DNA from: Streptomyces sp. MA5143a
GTDB lineage: Bacteria; Actinomycetota; Actinomycetes; Streptomycetales; Streptomycetaceae
Direction of reading: 5' to 3'
DNA: 64,000 nucleotides
Assembly (NCBI RefSeq): GCF_900290235.1
Contig: NZ_OLMK01000087.1
Coordinates: forward strand, 1-64,000
The position numbers and the translations under genes were made by a program. Below are positions 51,016-60,179 of the stretch, piece by piece. The notes under the pieces are model-generated. The model did not search any database. It was not told the origin of the DNA and saw only the letters and a list, made by a program, of their open reading frames with translations. Position 1 is the first letter of the stretch. Each line of letters opens with the position of its first letter.

Positions 51016-51846
51016 CTAGCCGGGCTGGTGCGCGAGGAGGCCGTACAGGAGGGGGATGCGGGGTTCGGGCAGACGCCACCAGCCGGACGGGGTGCGGGTC
51101 ATCCGGGGCCAGCGGGGCCACGGCAGTTCGTCGCTCTCCCGCAGGCGCCGGATGACGAGGCCGGCGCCGATGAGGGCGTTGACCACCTCGTCCAGGCCGT
51201 GCGTCCACTCGTAGCTGTCGGTGGCGCCCTCCACGGCGGGGCCGTCGGTGTAGGTGTACGTCGCGTCGCGGTGTACGGCGCTCCCGCCGTTCAGGTAGTC
51301 GTGGCGCAGGAGGAGTTCGGGGCCGGAGTCGGGGGCGGGTTTCGGGCCGAGGGAGTTGAGCAGGGGGTGGAACTCGGCGATGTACGATCTCCCGCCGGGC
51401 CGCAGGAGCCGGGTCACGACGTCGGCCCAGCGGTCCAGGTCCGGCAGGTAGCACAGGGCGCCCTTGCCCGTGTACACCACGTCGAACGTCCGCTCCCCCA
51501 GGGCCTCGACCGCGTCGTACACGTTCGCCCGGACGAAGGTGACGTCGAGGCCCGCCTTCCGGGCGATGCCGGTGGCGGCGGCCACCGACGCCTCGGAGAA
51601 GTCGAGGCCGGTGGCGTGCGCCCCGCGCTGCGCGAAGGCGAGGGTCTCGGTGCCGAGATGGCACTGGAGGTGCAGCACGTCCCGGCCGTGCAGTTCGCCG
51701 AGGTCCTCCCACTCCCAGGGGGCGAACCAGCGGGCGGGGTCGAGGTTCTCGTCGAGGGCGTAGAAGCGGCTGGCGAGATGGACGGGGGTCCGGGCGTCCC
51801 AGTTGGCCTCGTTGGCCCGCATCATGTGCTCATGGGCGTCGGTCAT
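51016..51846 (-). CDS. SAM-dependent methyltransferase
   Basis: A 276-aa class I methyltransferase: DVLHLQCHLGTETLAFAQRG (motif I variant), GLDFSEASVAAATGIARKAG (motif II), FDVVYTGKGALCYLPDLDRW and LLRPGGRSYIAEFHPLL. Small-molecule or unknown substrate; a broad Streptomyces family. ATG at 51846 chosen at the start of the conserved N-terminus (ANEANWDARTPVHL). Confidence 0.85.
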   Translation of the reverse strand: MTDAHEHMMRANEANWDARTPVHLASRFYALDENLDPARWFAPWEWEDLGELHGRDVLHLQCHLGTETLAFAQRGAHATGLDFSEASVAAATGIARKAGLDVTFVRANVYDAVEALGERTFDVVYTGKGALCYLPDLDRWADVVTRLLRPGGRSYIAEFHPLLNSLGPKPAPDSGPELLLRHDYLNGGSAVHRDATYTYTDGPAVEGATDSYEWTHGLDEVVNALIGAGLVIRRLRESDELPWPRWPRMTRTPSGWWRLPEPRIPLLYGLLAHQPG

Positions 51847-51952
51847 GACGCCATCCAAGCAAAGCCGGGGCCCCGCGAGGGGCCTCTCGGGGTGTATGTC
51901 CGGCCGGGCTCGCAGTCGGGACGGCCGGGCGAGGCGCCCCGCCCCCTTCCGC

Positions 51953-52936
51953 TCAGTGCCCGTGCCCGGTGGACGTGTCGTGGGTTCCGTCCGCGTCGTT
52001 CGGCTCGTCCGGGGCGGCCGGTGCCGTCGGGCCTCCGGCGCGGACGGTGAACGCGGCGGTGCGGACCGTCCCCTCGTGCTGGAAGTCGAGGAAGAGGCGG
52101 TACGCGCCGGCGCTGGGCGCGGTGGCCGTGAAGGAGATGCCGGGGCCGGGTTCGGTCTCGCCGTCGCCGGGCGCGCCGTTCGGGTGGACGTGCAGGTAGG
52201 CGAGGTCACCGGAGCGCAGGGCGACCAGGTGGCCGTAGGCGCCGAGGTAGGGCTGGAGGTCGGTGACGGGGCGGCCGTCCCGGGTGACGGTCAGCTTCAG
52301 CTCGCCGGCGGCGCCGGGGCGGAGCCTGCCGTCCAGTTCGACCTCGTAGCCGTCGACCTCGGCGGTGGTGTCCGGCTTGGGGAGCCGCCGCGGGTCGTAG
52401 GCGCCCGAGGCGGCGAGGTCGGCGCCGAGGGTGAGGTTCCGGGCGCCCTTCGCCGCGGGGGTGAAGTCGGCGAAGACGCGGTAGCCGCCCGCCCTGGGCA
52501 GGTCGACGGGGGTGCTCCAGGTGCCGTCGGCCGCGCGGGTGGGGTGGAGGTGCCGGTAGGTGACCAGGTCGCGTGAGGCGACGATGAGGTGCAGTTCCTT
52601 GTCGTGTTCGCGCTGGTACGCGGTGACGGCGTGGCCGTCGTCGTCACGGATGACGAGGCGCAGGTCGGCGCGCTTTCCCGCGGTGACGGCCGTGGTGCGC
52701 AGGTCGAGGGTGTAGCCGTCCTCGGAGATCTGCAGGCCGCCGGCCGGCGGCGTCTCGTGCCGCCCGGTGTGGCCGCCACCCTCGTCGGGCCCCGGTGAGG
52801 TCCGGCTGTGGCTGTCGTGGCGCGGGGACGGGCTGTCCGCGACGACGGGTTCGACACCCTTGCCCACCCCGTAGGCGGTGCCGAAGGTCGCGGCCAGCGC
52901 CGCGGCGAACGCGGTGATCCTCAGTCCGGTGTTCAC
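51953..52936 (-). CDS. Exported His-rich protein divergent from copper ATPase
   Basis: A 327-aa protein with an N-terminal signal or anchor segment (LRITAFAAALAATFGTAYGVG), a low-complexity His/Pro/Ser region (~35-65) and two beta-sandwich domains (ELHLIVASRDLVTYRHLHP; HLVALRSGDLAYLHVHPNG), each with clustered His residues. It ends in a DTSTGHGH tail. It lies next to a copper ATPase behind shared CsoR-like palindromes, so it is probably a cell-surface copper-binding or copper-resistance protein. No biochemical precedent was recognised. Confidence 0.8.
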   Translation of the reverse strand: MNTGLRITAFAAALAATFGTAYGVGKGVEPVVADSPSPRHDSHSRTSPGPDEGGGHTGRHETPPAGGLQISEDGYTLDLRTTAVTAGKRADLRLVIRDDDGHAVTAYQREHDKELHLIVASRDLVTYRHLHPTRAADGTWSTPVDLPRAGGYRVFADFTPAAKGARNLTLGADLAASGAYDPRRLPKPDTTAEVDGYEVELDGRLRPGAAGELKLTVTRDGRPVTDLQPYLGAYGHLVALRSGDLAYLHVHPNGAPGDGETEPGPGISFTATAPSAGAYRLFLDFQHEGTVRTAAFTVRAGGPTAPAAPDEPNDADGTHDTSTGHGH

Positions 52937-52992
52937 GGCCGTCTCCTCGTAGGTCGGAAGGGTCCCATCGGAGGGTCCCGATGCAGCTCACA

Positions 52993-53009
52993 ATACCCCC
53001 CTGGGGTAT
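52993..53009. promoter_or_regulatory. CsoR-like operator 1
   Basis: ATACCCC-CCT-GGGGTAT, a perfect 7-bp dyad 56 bp upstream of the His-rich gene. It matches the ATACCCC...GGGGTAT form of actinobacterial CsoR operators. Confidence 0.75.
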
Positions 53010-53036
53010 CGAGTCAAGCGCTCGGCGGAACTTGCG

Positions 53037-53061
53037 CTGTATACCCCTCAGGGGTATACAG
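53037..53061. promoter_or_regulatory. CsoR-like operator 2, extended dyad
   Basis: CTGTATACCCC (53037-53047) and GGGGTATACAG (53051-53061) are perfect 11-bp arms around TCA. It lies about 108 bp upstream of copA. A third, half-degenerate site (ATACCCC then CCCGTAT) follows at 53076-53092. De-repression by Cu(I) would be expected. Confidence 0.8.
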
Positions 53062-53168
53062 ACTGTATCCGGAAGATACCCCCGGCCCGTATCCGGGGTC
53101 GCTGTTCGCGGGCCCCGTAACCGAGGCCGCCCGAGCGACACGCCCACGACGTACGAGGAGCAGCAGCC

Positions 53169-55454
53169 ATGACCACCACCGCGCCCGACGCCACCACCGA
53201 GGTCGAACTCCTGATCGGCGACATGACCTGCGCCTCCTGCGCGGCACGCGTCGAGAGGAAGCTGAACCGCATGGACGGCGTCACCGCGACGGTCAACTAC
53301 GCCACCGAGAGGGCGAAGGTCAGCCACTCCGTTGACGTCTCCGTGGGCGACCTGATCGCCACGGTCGAGGCGACGGGTTACACGGCGCGGGAGCCCGAGC
53401 CCCCACAGCCCGAGGGGGACGGTGGGCGGGAACCGGTCGACGACGAACTGCGGCCGCTCAGGCAGCGGTTGGTGACCGCCGTGGCGCTGGCCGTCCCCGT
53501 GATCGCGATGGCCATGGTCCCCGCGCTGCAGTTCGAGTACTGGCAGTGGCTGTCGCTGACGCTGGCGGCGCCCGTGGTGACCTACGCGGGGTGGCCCTTC
53601 CACAAGGCGGCCTGGACGAACGCCCGGCACGGCGCCGCCACCATGGACACCCTCATCTCGATCGGCACCCTGGCCGCCTTCGGCTGGTCGCTGTGGGCCC
53701 TGTTCCTCGGGACGGCGGGCACGCCGGGCATGACCCACCCCTTCGAGCTGACCATCGCCCGGGGCGACGGCTCCGGGAGCATCTATCTGGAGGCCGCGGC
53801 CGGCGTGACCTCGTTCATCCTGGCCGGACGGTACTTCGAGGCCCGCTCCAAGCGGAAGGCGGGCGCGGCACTGCGTGCCCTGCTGGAGCTGGGTGCGAAG
53901 AACGTCACCCTCCTGCGCCCCGACGGCAGCGAAGTGACCGTGCCCGCCACCGATCTGCGGGTCGGCGACCGCTTCCTCGTGCGCCCCGGCGAGAAGATCG
54001 CCACGGACGGCACGGTGGTCGAGGGCTCCTCCGCGGTGGACGCGTCCATGCTCACCGGTGAGTCCGTGCCGGTGGAGGTCTCGCCCGGCGACCCGGTCAC
54101 CGGGGCCACCGTGAACGCGGGCGGCCGTCTCGTCGTCGAGGCCACCCGGATCGGCGCCGACACCCAGCTGTCCCGGATGGCCAGGCTGGTCGAGGACGCA
54201 CAGAACGGGAAGGCCGCGGCCCAGCGGCTCGCCGACCGGATCTCCGCCGGGTTCGTCCCCGTGGTGATCGCCCTGGCCCTCGGCACCCTCGGTTTCTGGC
54301 TCGGCAACGGCGCGTCGCTCACGGCCGCGTTCACCGCCGCCGTCGCCGTACTGATCATCGCCTGCCCCTGCGCGCTGGGGCTGGCCACACCGACCGCGCT
54401 GCTGGTCGGCACCGGGCGCGGCGCCCAGCTGGGCATCCTGATCAAGGGCCCCGAGGTGCTGGAGTCCACGCGCCGGGTCGACACGGTCGTCCTCGACAAG
54501 ACGGGCACCGTCACCACGGGCCGGATGACACTGCTGTCCGTGCACACCGCCGACGGCACCGACGAGGCCGACGTCCTGCGGCTGGCGGGCGCCCTGGAGC
54601 ACGCCTCCGAACACCCGATCGCCCGCGCGGTCGCCGACGGCGCACTGGAGAAGCTCGGTTCGCTGCCCGCCCCGGAGGACTTCGCGAACGTACCAGGCCT
54701 CGGCGTCCGGGGAGTCGTCGACGGCCACGCCGTCCTCGTCGGCCGGGAGCGGCTGCTGGCCGAGTGGGCGCTGGAGCTGCCGGAGGGCCTCCGGCGGGCC
54801 GGGACCGAGGCCGAGGCGGCGGGCCGTACGGCCGTCGCGGTCGCCTGGGACGGCGAGGTACGGGCGGTGCTGGCGGTCGCCGACGCGGTGAAGGAGACCA
54901 GCGCGGACGCGATCGCCGGGCTGCGCGCGCTCGGCCTCACCCCGATCCTGCTCACCGGCGACAACAGGGCGGTGGCCGAGTCGGTCGCCCGTCAGGTCGG
55001 TATCCCGCCCGAGGACGTGATCGCCGAGGTCCTGCCCGAGGACAAGGTCGACGTCGTCAAGCGGCTCCAGGCCGAGGGCCGTTCGGTCGCGATGGTCGGC
55101 GACGGCGTCAACGACGCGGCCGCGCTCGCCCGAGCCGATCTGGGGCTGGCCATGGGCACCGGCACGGACGCGGCGATCGAGGCCGGCGACCTCACCCTCG
55201 TCCGGGGCGATCTGCGCGCCGCGGTCGACGCCATTCGCCTCGCCCGGCGGACGCTCGGCACCATCCGGTCCAACTTGTTCTGGGCGTTCGCGTACAACGT
55301 GGCCGCGCTGCCGCTCGCCGCGGCCGGCCTGCTCAACCCGATGATCGCGGGAGCCGCCATGGCGTTCTCCTCGGTGTTCGTCGTCGGTAATTCCCTGCGC
55401 CTGCGCACATTTGACCCGACGTATTCCAGCCATGCGGACCGCCCTGCGGACTGA
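53169..55454 (+). CDS. copA: Copper-translocating P-type ATPase
   Basis: A 761-aa P1B-type ATPase. One N-terminal HMA domain carries C21-A-S-C24 (MTCASCAARVERKL). The membrane metal site is C399-P-C401 (IIACPCALGLATPTALL). The phosphorylated Asp is D443 in DKTGT. H482-P is the nucleotide-domain signature, and GDGVNDA is at 644-650. This is the Cu(I) export class, using ATP to move Cu(I) out of the cytoplasm. Start ATG at 53169, with GAGGAG close upstream. It is probably controlled by CsoR through the dyads in the shared promoter region. Confidence 0.95.
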   Translation: MTTTAPDATTEVELLIGDMTCASCAARVERKLNRMDGVTATVNYATERAKVSHSVDVSVGDLIATVEATGYTAREPEPPQPEGDGGREPVDDELRPLRQRLVTAVALAVPVIAMAMVPALQFEYWQWLSLTLAAPVVTYAGWPFHKAAWTNARHGAATMDTLISIGTLAAFGWSLWALFLGTAGTPGMTHPFELTIARGDGSGSIYLEAAAGVTSFILAGRYFEARSKRKAGAALRALLELGAKNVTLLRPDGSEVTVPATDLRVGDRFLVRPGEKIATDGTVVEGSSAVDASMLTGESVPVEVSPGDPVTGATVNAGGRLVVEATRIGADTQLSRMARLVEDAQNGKAAAQRLADRISAGFVPVVIALALGTLGFWLGNGASLTAAFTAAVAVLIIACPCALGLATPTALLVGTGRGAQLGILIKGPEVLESTRRVDTVVLDKTGTVTTGRMTLLSVHTADGTDEADVLRLAGALEHASEHPIARAVADGALEKLGSLPAPEDFANVPGLGVRGVVDGHAVLVGRERLLAEWALELPEGLRRAGTEAEAAGRTAVAVAWDGEVRAVLAVADAVKETSADAIAGLRALGLTPILLTGDNRAVAESVARQVGIPPEDVIAEVLPEDKVDVVKRLQAEGRSVAMVGDGVNDAAALARADLGLAMGTGTDAAIEAGDLTLVRGDLRAAVDAIRLARRTLGTIRSNLFWAFAYNVAALPLAAAGLLNPMIAGAAMAFSSVFVVGNSLRLRTFDPTYSSHADRPAD

Positions 55455-55474
55455 ACCGGAAAGGGGCGGTCCGC
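55434..55474 (+). terminator. Hairpin at the end of copA
   Basis: GCGGACCGCCC (55434-55444) and GGGCGGTCCGC (55464-55474) form an 11-bp perfect stem. The 19-nt loop contains the stop codon. Confidence 0.55.
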
Positions 55475-55969
55475 GTCGCGGCCGACGCGGCGCGACGCGG
55501 CCGCCCCTCGCCGAAACCCGCGCCGATCGCCGCCCCCGATCCACCCCACCCCGATATCCCGGCGAAATCGGCGAACACCTTCCGGACAACTCCCCAGGCG
55601 CAGCGGGAGGGGCACGCGATCACTCCCGATGGACCGGACCGGCGAACGTCTTTGACGACGTTGCGGCCTTTCACCGGCCCGGACCGCGATCCCTCCATTC
55701 CCGCGCGTTATCACCGCGTTGTCGACTCACACCCGTCGCTCGCGGCACGGGATATCCCTCAGGAAAGCGAAAAGCAATTCACCACCGAAAGGGGCACTCC
55801 CGAAACACAGGGCGTGGGGCCACGTCGGCCCGAGGCACGGCAGCCGATTCCGGTGACGCACAGCGACCACGGCCGTGCCGGCTCGAACTCCCGTACCGAA
55901 CACGCCACATCCCCCGCGATCCCAGGACGGCACTTCTCTTCCCACGTCGACGGGGCTTAGCGTCCCGGC
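55475..55969. other. Long intergenic region, about 495 bp
   Basis: This stretch between copA and the short-chain dehydrogenase has no frame with convincing coding character. It is less G/C-biased at 55730-55930 and presumably holds the dehydrogenase promoter. I see no repeat or RNA structure I can name. Confidence 0.5.
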
Positions 55970-56566
55970 ATGAAGATTCTCCTCATCGGCGCCACCGGAA
56001 CGCTCGGCACGGCCGTGCACAAGACGCTGACCAGCCGCGGCCACGACGTCCTCACCGTGGGACGCGGCGGCGGTGATCTGCGCTGCGACCTCACCGACCC
56101 CGCGCGGATCACCGACCTGTACGAGCGGGCCGGCCGGCTGGACGCGGTGGTCAGCGCCGCCGGTGACGTGCCGTTCAAGCCGGTCACCGAACTGACGCCC
56201 GACGATCACCTCGCCGCCTTCCGGGGCAAGGTGCTCAGCCAGATCGAGTTGGTCCGGCAGGGCATACCGCGCGTCGCCGAGCGCGGCTCCTTCACCCTCA
56301 TCACCGGCGTACTGGCCCGCGAACCCATTCCCACCGGCGCCGCGGCCTCCATGGCGAACGGCGCGGTGGAGGCGTTCGTCCGCGCCGCCGCCATCGAGAT
56401 CGCCCCGCAGCGCATCAACGCGATCAGCCCGACGGTGTTCACCGAGTCCCTCGCCGACTACGGCGACTACTTCCCCGGCATGCCCCCGGTCGACCTCGCC
56501 GACGTCGCACAGGCGTACGTCCGCTCCGTGGAGGGCGCCCAGACGGGGCAGGTCTACGCCCTGTAG
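55970..56566 (+). CDS. Short-chain dehydrogenase/reductase
   Basis: A 198-aa compact Rossmann oxidoreductase with GATGTLG near the N-terminus (NAD(P) binding), DLRCDLTDPARI, SAAGDVPF and a MANGAVEAFVRAAAIEI helix. The usual catalytic YxxxK is not evident: the Tyr/Lys position reads AAASMANGAV. This is a known feature of some short, atypical family members, and activity is uncertain. Confidence 0.85.
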   Translation: MKILLIGATGTLGTAVHKTLTSRGHDVLTVGRGGGDLRCDLTDPARITDLYERAGRLDAVVSAAGDVPFKPVTELTPDDHLAAFRGKVLSQIELVRQGIPRVAERGSFTLITGVLAREPIPTGAAASMANGAVEAFVRAAAIEIAPQRINAISPTVFTESLADYGDYFPGMPPVDLADVAQAYVRSVEGAQTGQVYAL

Positions 56567-56674
56567 CCCCGGCGGGAGGCGCACTCCCGGAGGTCGAGGG
56601 TGCGCCGCGCCCGGCGTCGCGGACCGGAAGGGAACAGGCTTGCCCAGCCACCCGGACCGACCTAGCCTGACTTT

Positions 56675-57946
56675 GTGCCGCAAATAAACAAAACCCGTTC
56701 GCACAGCGCCGTGCCGGGTCACGACCTCACCCGGCTCCGCGTCGCCATCACCGCCTTCTTCGCCCTGGACGGATTCGTCTTCGCCGGATGGGTCGTGCGG
56801 ATCCCCTCGGTGAAGGAGCAGACAGGCGCGTCACCGGGTGCGCTGGGCCTGGCCCTGCTGGGCGTGTCCGCCGGCGCGGTGGTCACGATGATGCTGACGG
56901 GGCGGCTGTGCCGCCGCTTCGGCAGCCACCCCGTGACGGTCGTCTGCGCGGTCCTGCTGTCGCTCAGCGTGTCGCTGCCGCCACTGACCCATTCGGCCCT
57001 CGCGCTGGGCGCCGTCCTGCTGGTCTTCGGCGCGGCCTTCGGCGGCATCAACGTCGCCTTCAACAGCGCCGCCGTCGACCTGGTGGCCGCCCTGCGGCGC
57101 CCCGTCATGTCGAGCTTCCACGCCGCCTTCAGTCTCGGCGGGATGATCGGGGCGGGCCTCGGCGGCCTGGTCGCGGGGTCGCTGTCCGCCACCCGCCATC
57201 TGCTCGGGATCACCGTGATCGGTCTGCTGGTCACCGCCGTCGCGGGACGCACCCTGCTGCACCACGCGCCCCCCGCGCCCCCGGGGCCCCCGGGGCCCCC
57301 GGAACACCTGCCCGCCACCGCGGACGGCGCACCGGCCGGCCCGAAGGGGCCTCGTGACCGCGCGGGCGGCGACGGCCGTTCGGACGGTGGCGACCGCTCG
57401 GGCACCCGTGGCCTGGTGGTCACCTTCGGCCTGATCGCCCTGTGCACGGCGTACGGCGAGGGAGCGCTGGCCGACTGGGGCGTTCTGCATCTGGAGGAGG
57501 ACCTGAACGCCTCCCCCGGCGTCGCGGCCCTCGGCTACTCCTGCTTCGCGCTCGCCATGACCGTCGGCCGGCTGACCGGGACGACCCTGCTGGAACACCT
57601 GGGCAGGACCCGTGTACTCGTGGTCGGCGGCACCACCGCCACGGCCGGCATGCTGCTCGGTTCGCTCGCCCCCTCGGTGTGGGCGACCCTGCTCGGCTTC
57701 GCGGTCACCGGCCTCGGGCTCGCCAACATCTTCCCCGTCGCCATCGAGCGCGCCGGCGCTCTCGCCGGCCCCGGCGGGGTGGCCACCGCCTCCACGCTCG
57801 GTTACCTCGGCATGCTGCTCGGCCCGCCCACGATCGGCTTCCTGGCCGAATGGCACTCCCTTCCCGCCGCGCTCACCAGTGTCGCCGCACTCGCCGCGTT
57901 CGCCTCCGCCATCGCGTTCGCCACACGGCACGCGGCGCCGAAATGA
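56675..57946 (+). CDS. MFS transporter
   Basis: A 423-aa, 12-helix major facilitator. GRLCRRFGSHPVTV is the A-like loop motif between helices 2 and 3. A Pro/Gly-rich cytoplasmic loop (~205-245, with GPPGPP repeats) joins the halves. Sequences such as VVRIPSVKEQTGASPGALGLALLG resemble the FucP/YbjJ-like exporter group. GTG start. Substrate unknown. Confidence 0.87.
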   Translation: MPQINKTRSHSAVPGHDLTRLRVAITAFFALDGFVFAGWVVRIPSVKEQTGASPGALGLALLGVSAGAVVTMMLTGRLCRRFGSHPVTVVCAVLLSLSVSLPPLTHSALALGAVLLVFGAAFGGINVAFNSAAVDLVAALRRPVMSSFHAAFSLGGMIGAGLGGLVAGSLSATRHLLGITVIGLLVTAVAGRTLLHHAPPAPPGPPGPPEHLPATADGAPAGPKGPRDRAGGDGRSDGGDRSGTRGLVVTFGLIALCTAYGEGALADWGVLHLEEDLNASPGVAALGYSCFALAMTVGRLTGTTLLEHLGRTRVLVVGGTTATAGMLLGSLAPSVWATLLGFAVTGLGLANIFPVAIERAGALAGPGGVATASTLGYLGMLLGPPTIGFLAEWHSLPAALTSVAALAAFASAIAFATRHAAPK

Positions 57947-58124
57947 CCACGCACCGTTGCCATTTGACGCCTGGCGGTGCAAGTCGAAACTGCCGACAAG
58001 ATGAGGCAACCATTCAGTCGTTCGATTCGTATAACTCCCTGGAGGCACAGCGACCCGGCCCAACAGAGTGCGGCCGGAGCGTCACCATCCGTTTTTCCGG
58101 ATGGTCCCGAACCAAGGAGAAACG

Positions 58125-58316
58125 ATGCGACTGTTCGTACTCAACTACGCTCGCACCACTGAGCAGTTGGAGTTCAGCGCTCCGTACACCTACGACTCCG
58201 GGCTGCAGTTGAACGTGCTCCCCGACGGGCGGATCGCCGCCCACGACCTGGCTCTGATGCGGGAATTGGGGGCCACCACGTCCACGGCGGGCTCGAAGAC
58301 CCACTTCGACGACTGA
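58125..58316 (+). CDS. tgmA: Graspetide precursor peptide (TgmA family)
   Basis: A 63-aa RiPP precursor. The leader (MRLFVLNYARTTEQLE...YTYDSGLQLNVLPDGR) fits the actinobacterial ATP-grasp-target family. The C-terminal core is ATTSTAGSKTHFDD: Thr, Ser and Lys donors and two Asp acceptors for omega-ester or omega-amide side-chain links. An AAGGAGA ribosome binding site lies 4 nt before the ATG at 58125. The maturase starts 17 bp after its stop. An upstream in-frame ATG at 58068 has no such site. Confidence 0.92.
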   Translation: MRLFVLNYARTTEQLEFSAPYTYDSGLQLNVLPDGRIAAHDLALMRELGATTSTAGSKTHFDD

Positions 58317-58333
58317 ACGCGGATATACGACAG

Positions 58334-59317
58334 ATGACGGTGCTGATCCTGACGTCCGAACAGGATGTGACGGCAGACCTGGTGGTGGCCCGGCTGAACC
58401 GGACCGGCGTACCGGTGGTCCGCCTCGACCCCGCCGACCTGCCCGGCGGGGTCGCGCTCTCCGGTGAGTACGTCCACGGCGCCTTCCGCGGGCATCTGTC
58501 CGCCGGGGGGCGCCTGGTCGGCATGAGTGGGCTGCGGTCCATCTGGCTGCGCAGGCCGGGGACTCCCGCCAGCCGGGTGGCCGAGCCGTCCGGCTGGCTC
58601 ACCGAGGAGTCCTCACAGGCCCTGTACGGCATGCTGCGCGCCACGGGCGCCCGTTGGATGAACGACCCGGACGCGGCCCGGCGCGCCCGCCACAAGCCGT
58701 GGCAGCTGCGGCAGGCCCAGGAGGTCGGGCTGCCCGTGCCGGCCACGCTCATCACCACGTTCCCGCAGGCCGCCCGGGACTTCGCCGAGCGCTTCCCGGA
58801 CCTGGTGGTGAAGCCGGTCTCCGGCACCCACCCGCAGGAACCGCCCAGGACGGTCCCCACCAGCCGTGTCGCGCCCGGCACGGACTTCGCCGCGGTCGCC
58901 TTCGGTCCCACGCTGCTGCAACGCCGGATCGCCAAGACCGCCGACATCCGCCTCACCGCCGTCGGCGACCGCATACTGGCCGCCCGCAAGCCGGTCCACC
59001 CGGACGCCCACCCCGACGAGGTCGACGTCCGCTACGCCGTCTCCGACGCGCCCTGGCAGCCGGTCGACGTCCCGGCGCGCACGGCCACCGCCGTCCGCGA
59101 CTACCTCCATGACGCGGGACTCACCTACGGGGCCTTCGACTTCGCTGAGGACGCCGACGGGATCTGGTGGTTCCTGGAGTGCAATCAGTCGGGCCAGTTC
59201 GGCTTCGTGGAGATGGACACGGACCAGCCGATCGCCCAGACCGTCGCCGACTGGCTGACCCACCGGGAACCGGAGCGGCGGACCCGACGGGACGACCGGC
59301 TCCGGGCAACACCCTGA
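58334..59317 (+). CDS. tgmB: ATP-grasp graspetide maturase (TgmB)
   Basis: A 327-aa ATP-grasp ligase that would activate Asp or Glu side chains of TgmA by phosphorylation and join them to Thr, Ser or Lys. Visible features: VLILTSEQDVTADLVVARL N-terminal Rossmann part, KPWQLRQAQEVGLPVPATLI, DLVVKPVSGT (nucleotide lysine), LLQRRIAKTADIRLTAVGD, and the Mg2+-binding FLECNQSGQF. The ATG at 58334 follows the precursor directly, so the pair is one transcript. Methyltransferases often found with this pair are not adjacent. Confidence 0.93.
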   Translation: MTVLILTSEQDVTADLVVARLNRTGVPVVRLDPADLPGGVALSGEYVHGAFRGHLSAGGRLVGMSGLRSIWLRRPGTPASRVAEPSGWLTEESSQALYGMLRATGARWMNDPDAARRARHKPWQLRQAQEVGLPVPATLITTFPQAARDFAERFPDLVVKPVSGTHPQEPPRTVPTSRVAPGTDFAAVAFGPTLLQRRIAKTADIRLTAVGDRILAARKPVHPDAHPDEVDVRYAVSDAPWQPVDVPARTATAVRDYLHDAGLTYGAFDFAEDADGIWWFLECNQSGQFGFVEMDTDQPIAQTVADWLTHREPERRTRRDDRLRATP

Positions 59318-59396
59318 CGGCACGGGGACAGGGGGCGGCAGCCAGGCCGCTGTCGTTCGGCGGCCTGGACCGCACTCCATCCGGCAGACTCTCGCC

Positions 59397-60149
59397 ATGG
59401 ACACTGCCGAGCACATGAGAACCCTGGACGAGGAGGGCCGTCTGCTGGCGGCGGCCGCGCGTGAGGCCGGTACCGACGCCGAGGTCCCGACCTGCCCGGG
59501 CTGGCGGGTCCGGGACCTGCTGCGGCACACCGGAACCGTGCACCGCTGGGCGACGGGTTTCGTCGCCGACGGGCACCCCGTGCCGCGCGCACCGGGGGCG
59601 GAGCCCGAGCTGGACGGTGAGCCGCTGGTGGCCTGGTACGAGCAGGGGCACCGCCGGCTGGTCGACACCCTGGGCACCGCACCGGCCGACGTCGCGTGCT
59701 GGAGCTTCCTGCCCGCGCCGTCCCCGCTGGCCTTCTGGGCCCGCCGCCAGGCGCACGAGACGACCGTGCACCGCGCCGACGCGCAGTCCGCGCTCGGCGG
59801 CACACCCACCGGGCCCGCGGCGGCCCTCGCCGTCGACGGCATCGACGAACTGTTGCTCGCCTTCCACGCCCGTCCGAGGAGCCGGGTACGCACCGACAGG
59901 CCCCGCGTCCTGCGGGTGCGGGCGACGGACACGGAGGCCGTCTGGACCGTGCGCCTGAGCCCGGAGCCACCCGTCACCACCCGCACAGCCGCCCTCGCCG
60001 GCCCGCAGGTGGACGTGGACTGCGAGATCGCCGGCCCCGCGTCACAGCTCTACCTCTCCCTCTGGAACCGCGTGCCGTTCCCGTCCGTCACGGGCGACCC
60101 GTCGCTCGCCGCACTGTGGCGTGACAACTCCGGCATCGTCATGGGCTGA
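59397..60149 (+). CDS. Maleylpyruvate isomerase family, mycothiol-dependent enzyme
   Basis: A 250-aa DinB-fold protein. The metal ligand His cluster is seen in LLRHTGTVHRWA and AHETTVHRADAQ. The N-terminal TCPGWRVRDLLRHTG and C-terminal VDVDCEIAGPASQLYLSLWNR parts match the actinobacterial family that uses mycothiol as cofactor. It is probably separate from the graspetide pair (79-bp gap), although it lies on the same strand. Confidence 0.88.
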   Translation: MDTAEHMRTLDEEGRLLAAAAREAGTDAEVPTCPGWRVRDLLRHTGTVHRWATGFVADGHPVPRAPGAEPELDGEPLVAWYEQGHRRLVDTLGTAPADVACWSFLPAPSPLAFWARRQAHETTVHRADAQSALGGTPTGPAAALAVDGIDELLLAFHARPRSRVRTDRPRVLRVRATDTEAVWTVRLSPEPPVTTRTAALAGPQVDVDCEIAGPASQLYLSLWNRVPFPSVTGDPSLAALWRDNSGIVMG

Positions 60150-60179
60150 TCGTGGCCACGGCGCGGCCGGCCGGGGGTG

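Noticed and set aside
53037..53061. Rho-independent terminator
   Set aside because: It lies between divergent genes with no gene ending there, and its core matches CsoR operators, so an operator is the better reading.
57270..57370. Collagen-like GPP repeat as a separate element in the MFS gene
   Set aside because: It is a short Pro/Gly-rich cytoplasmic loop between transporter halves, common in high-GC genomes.
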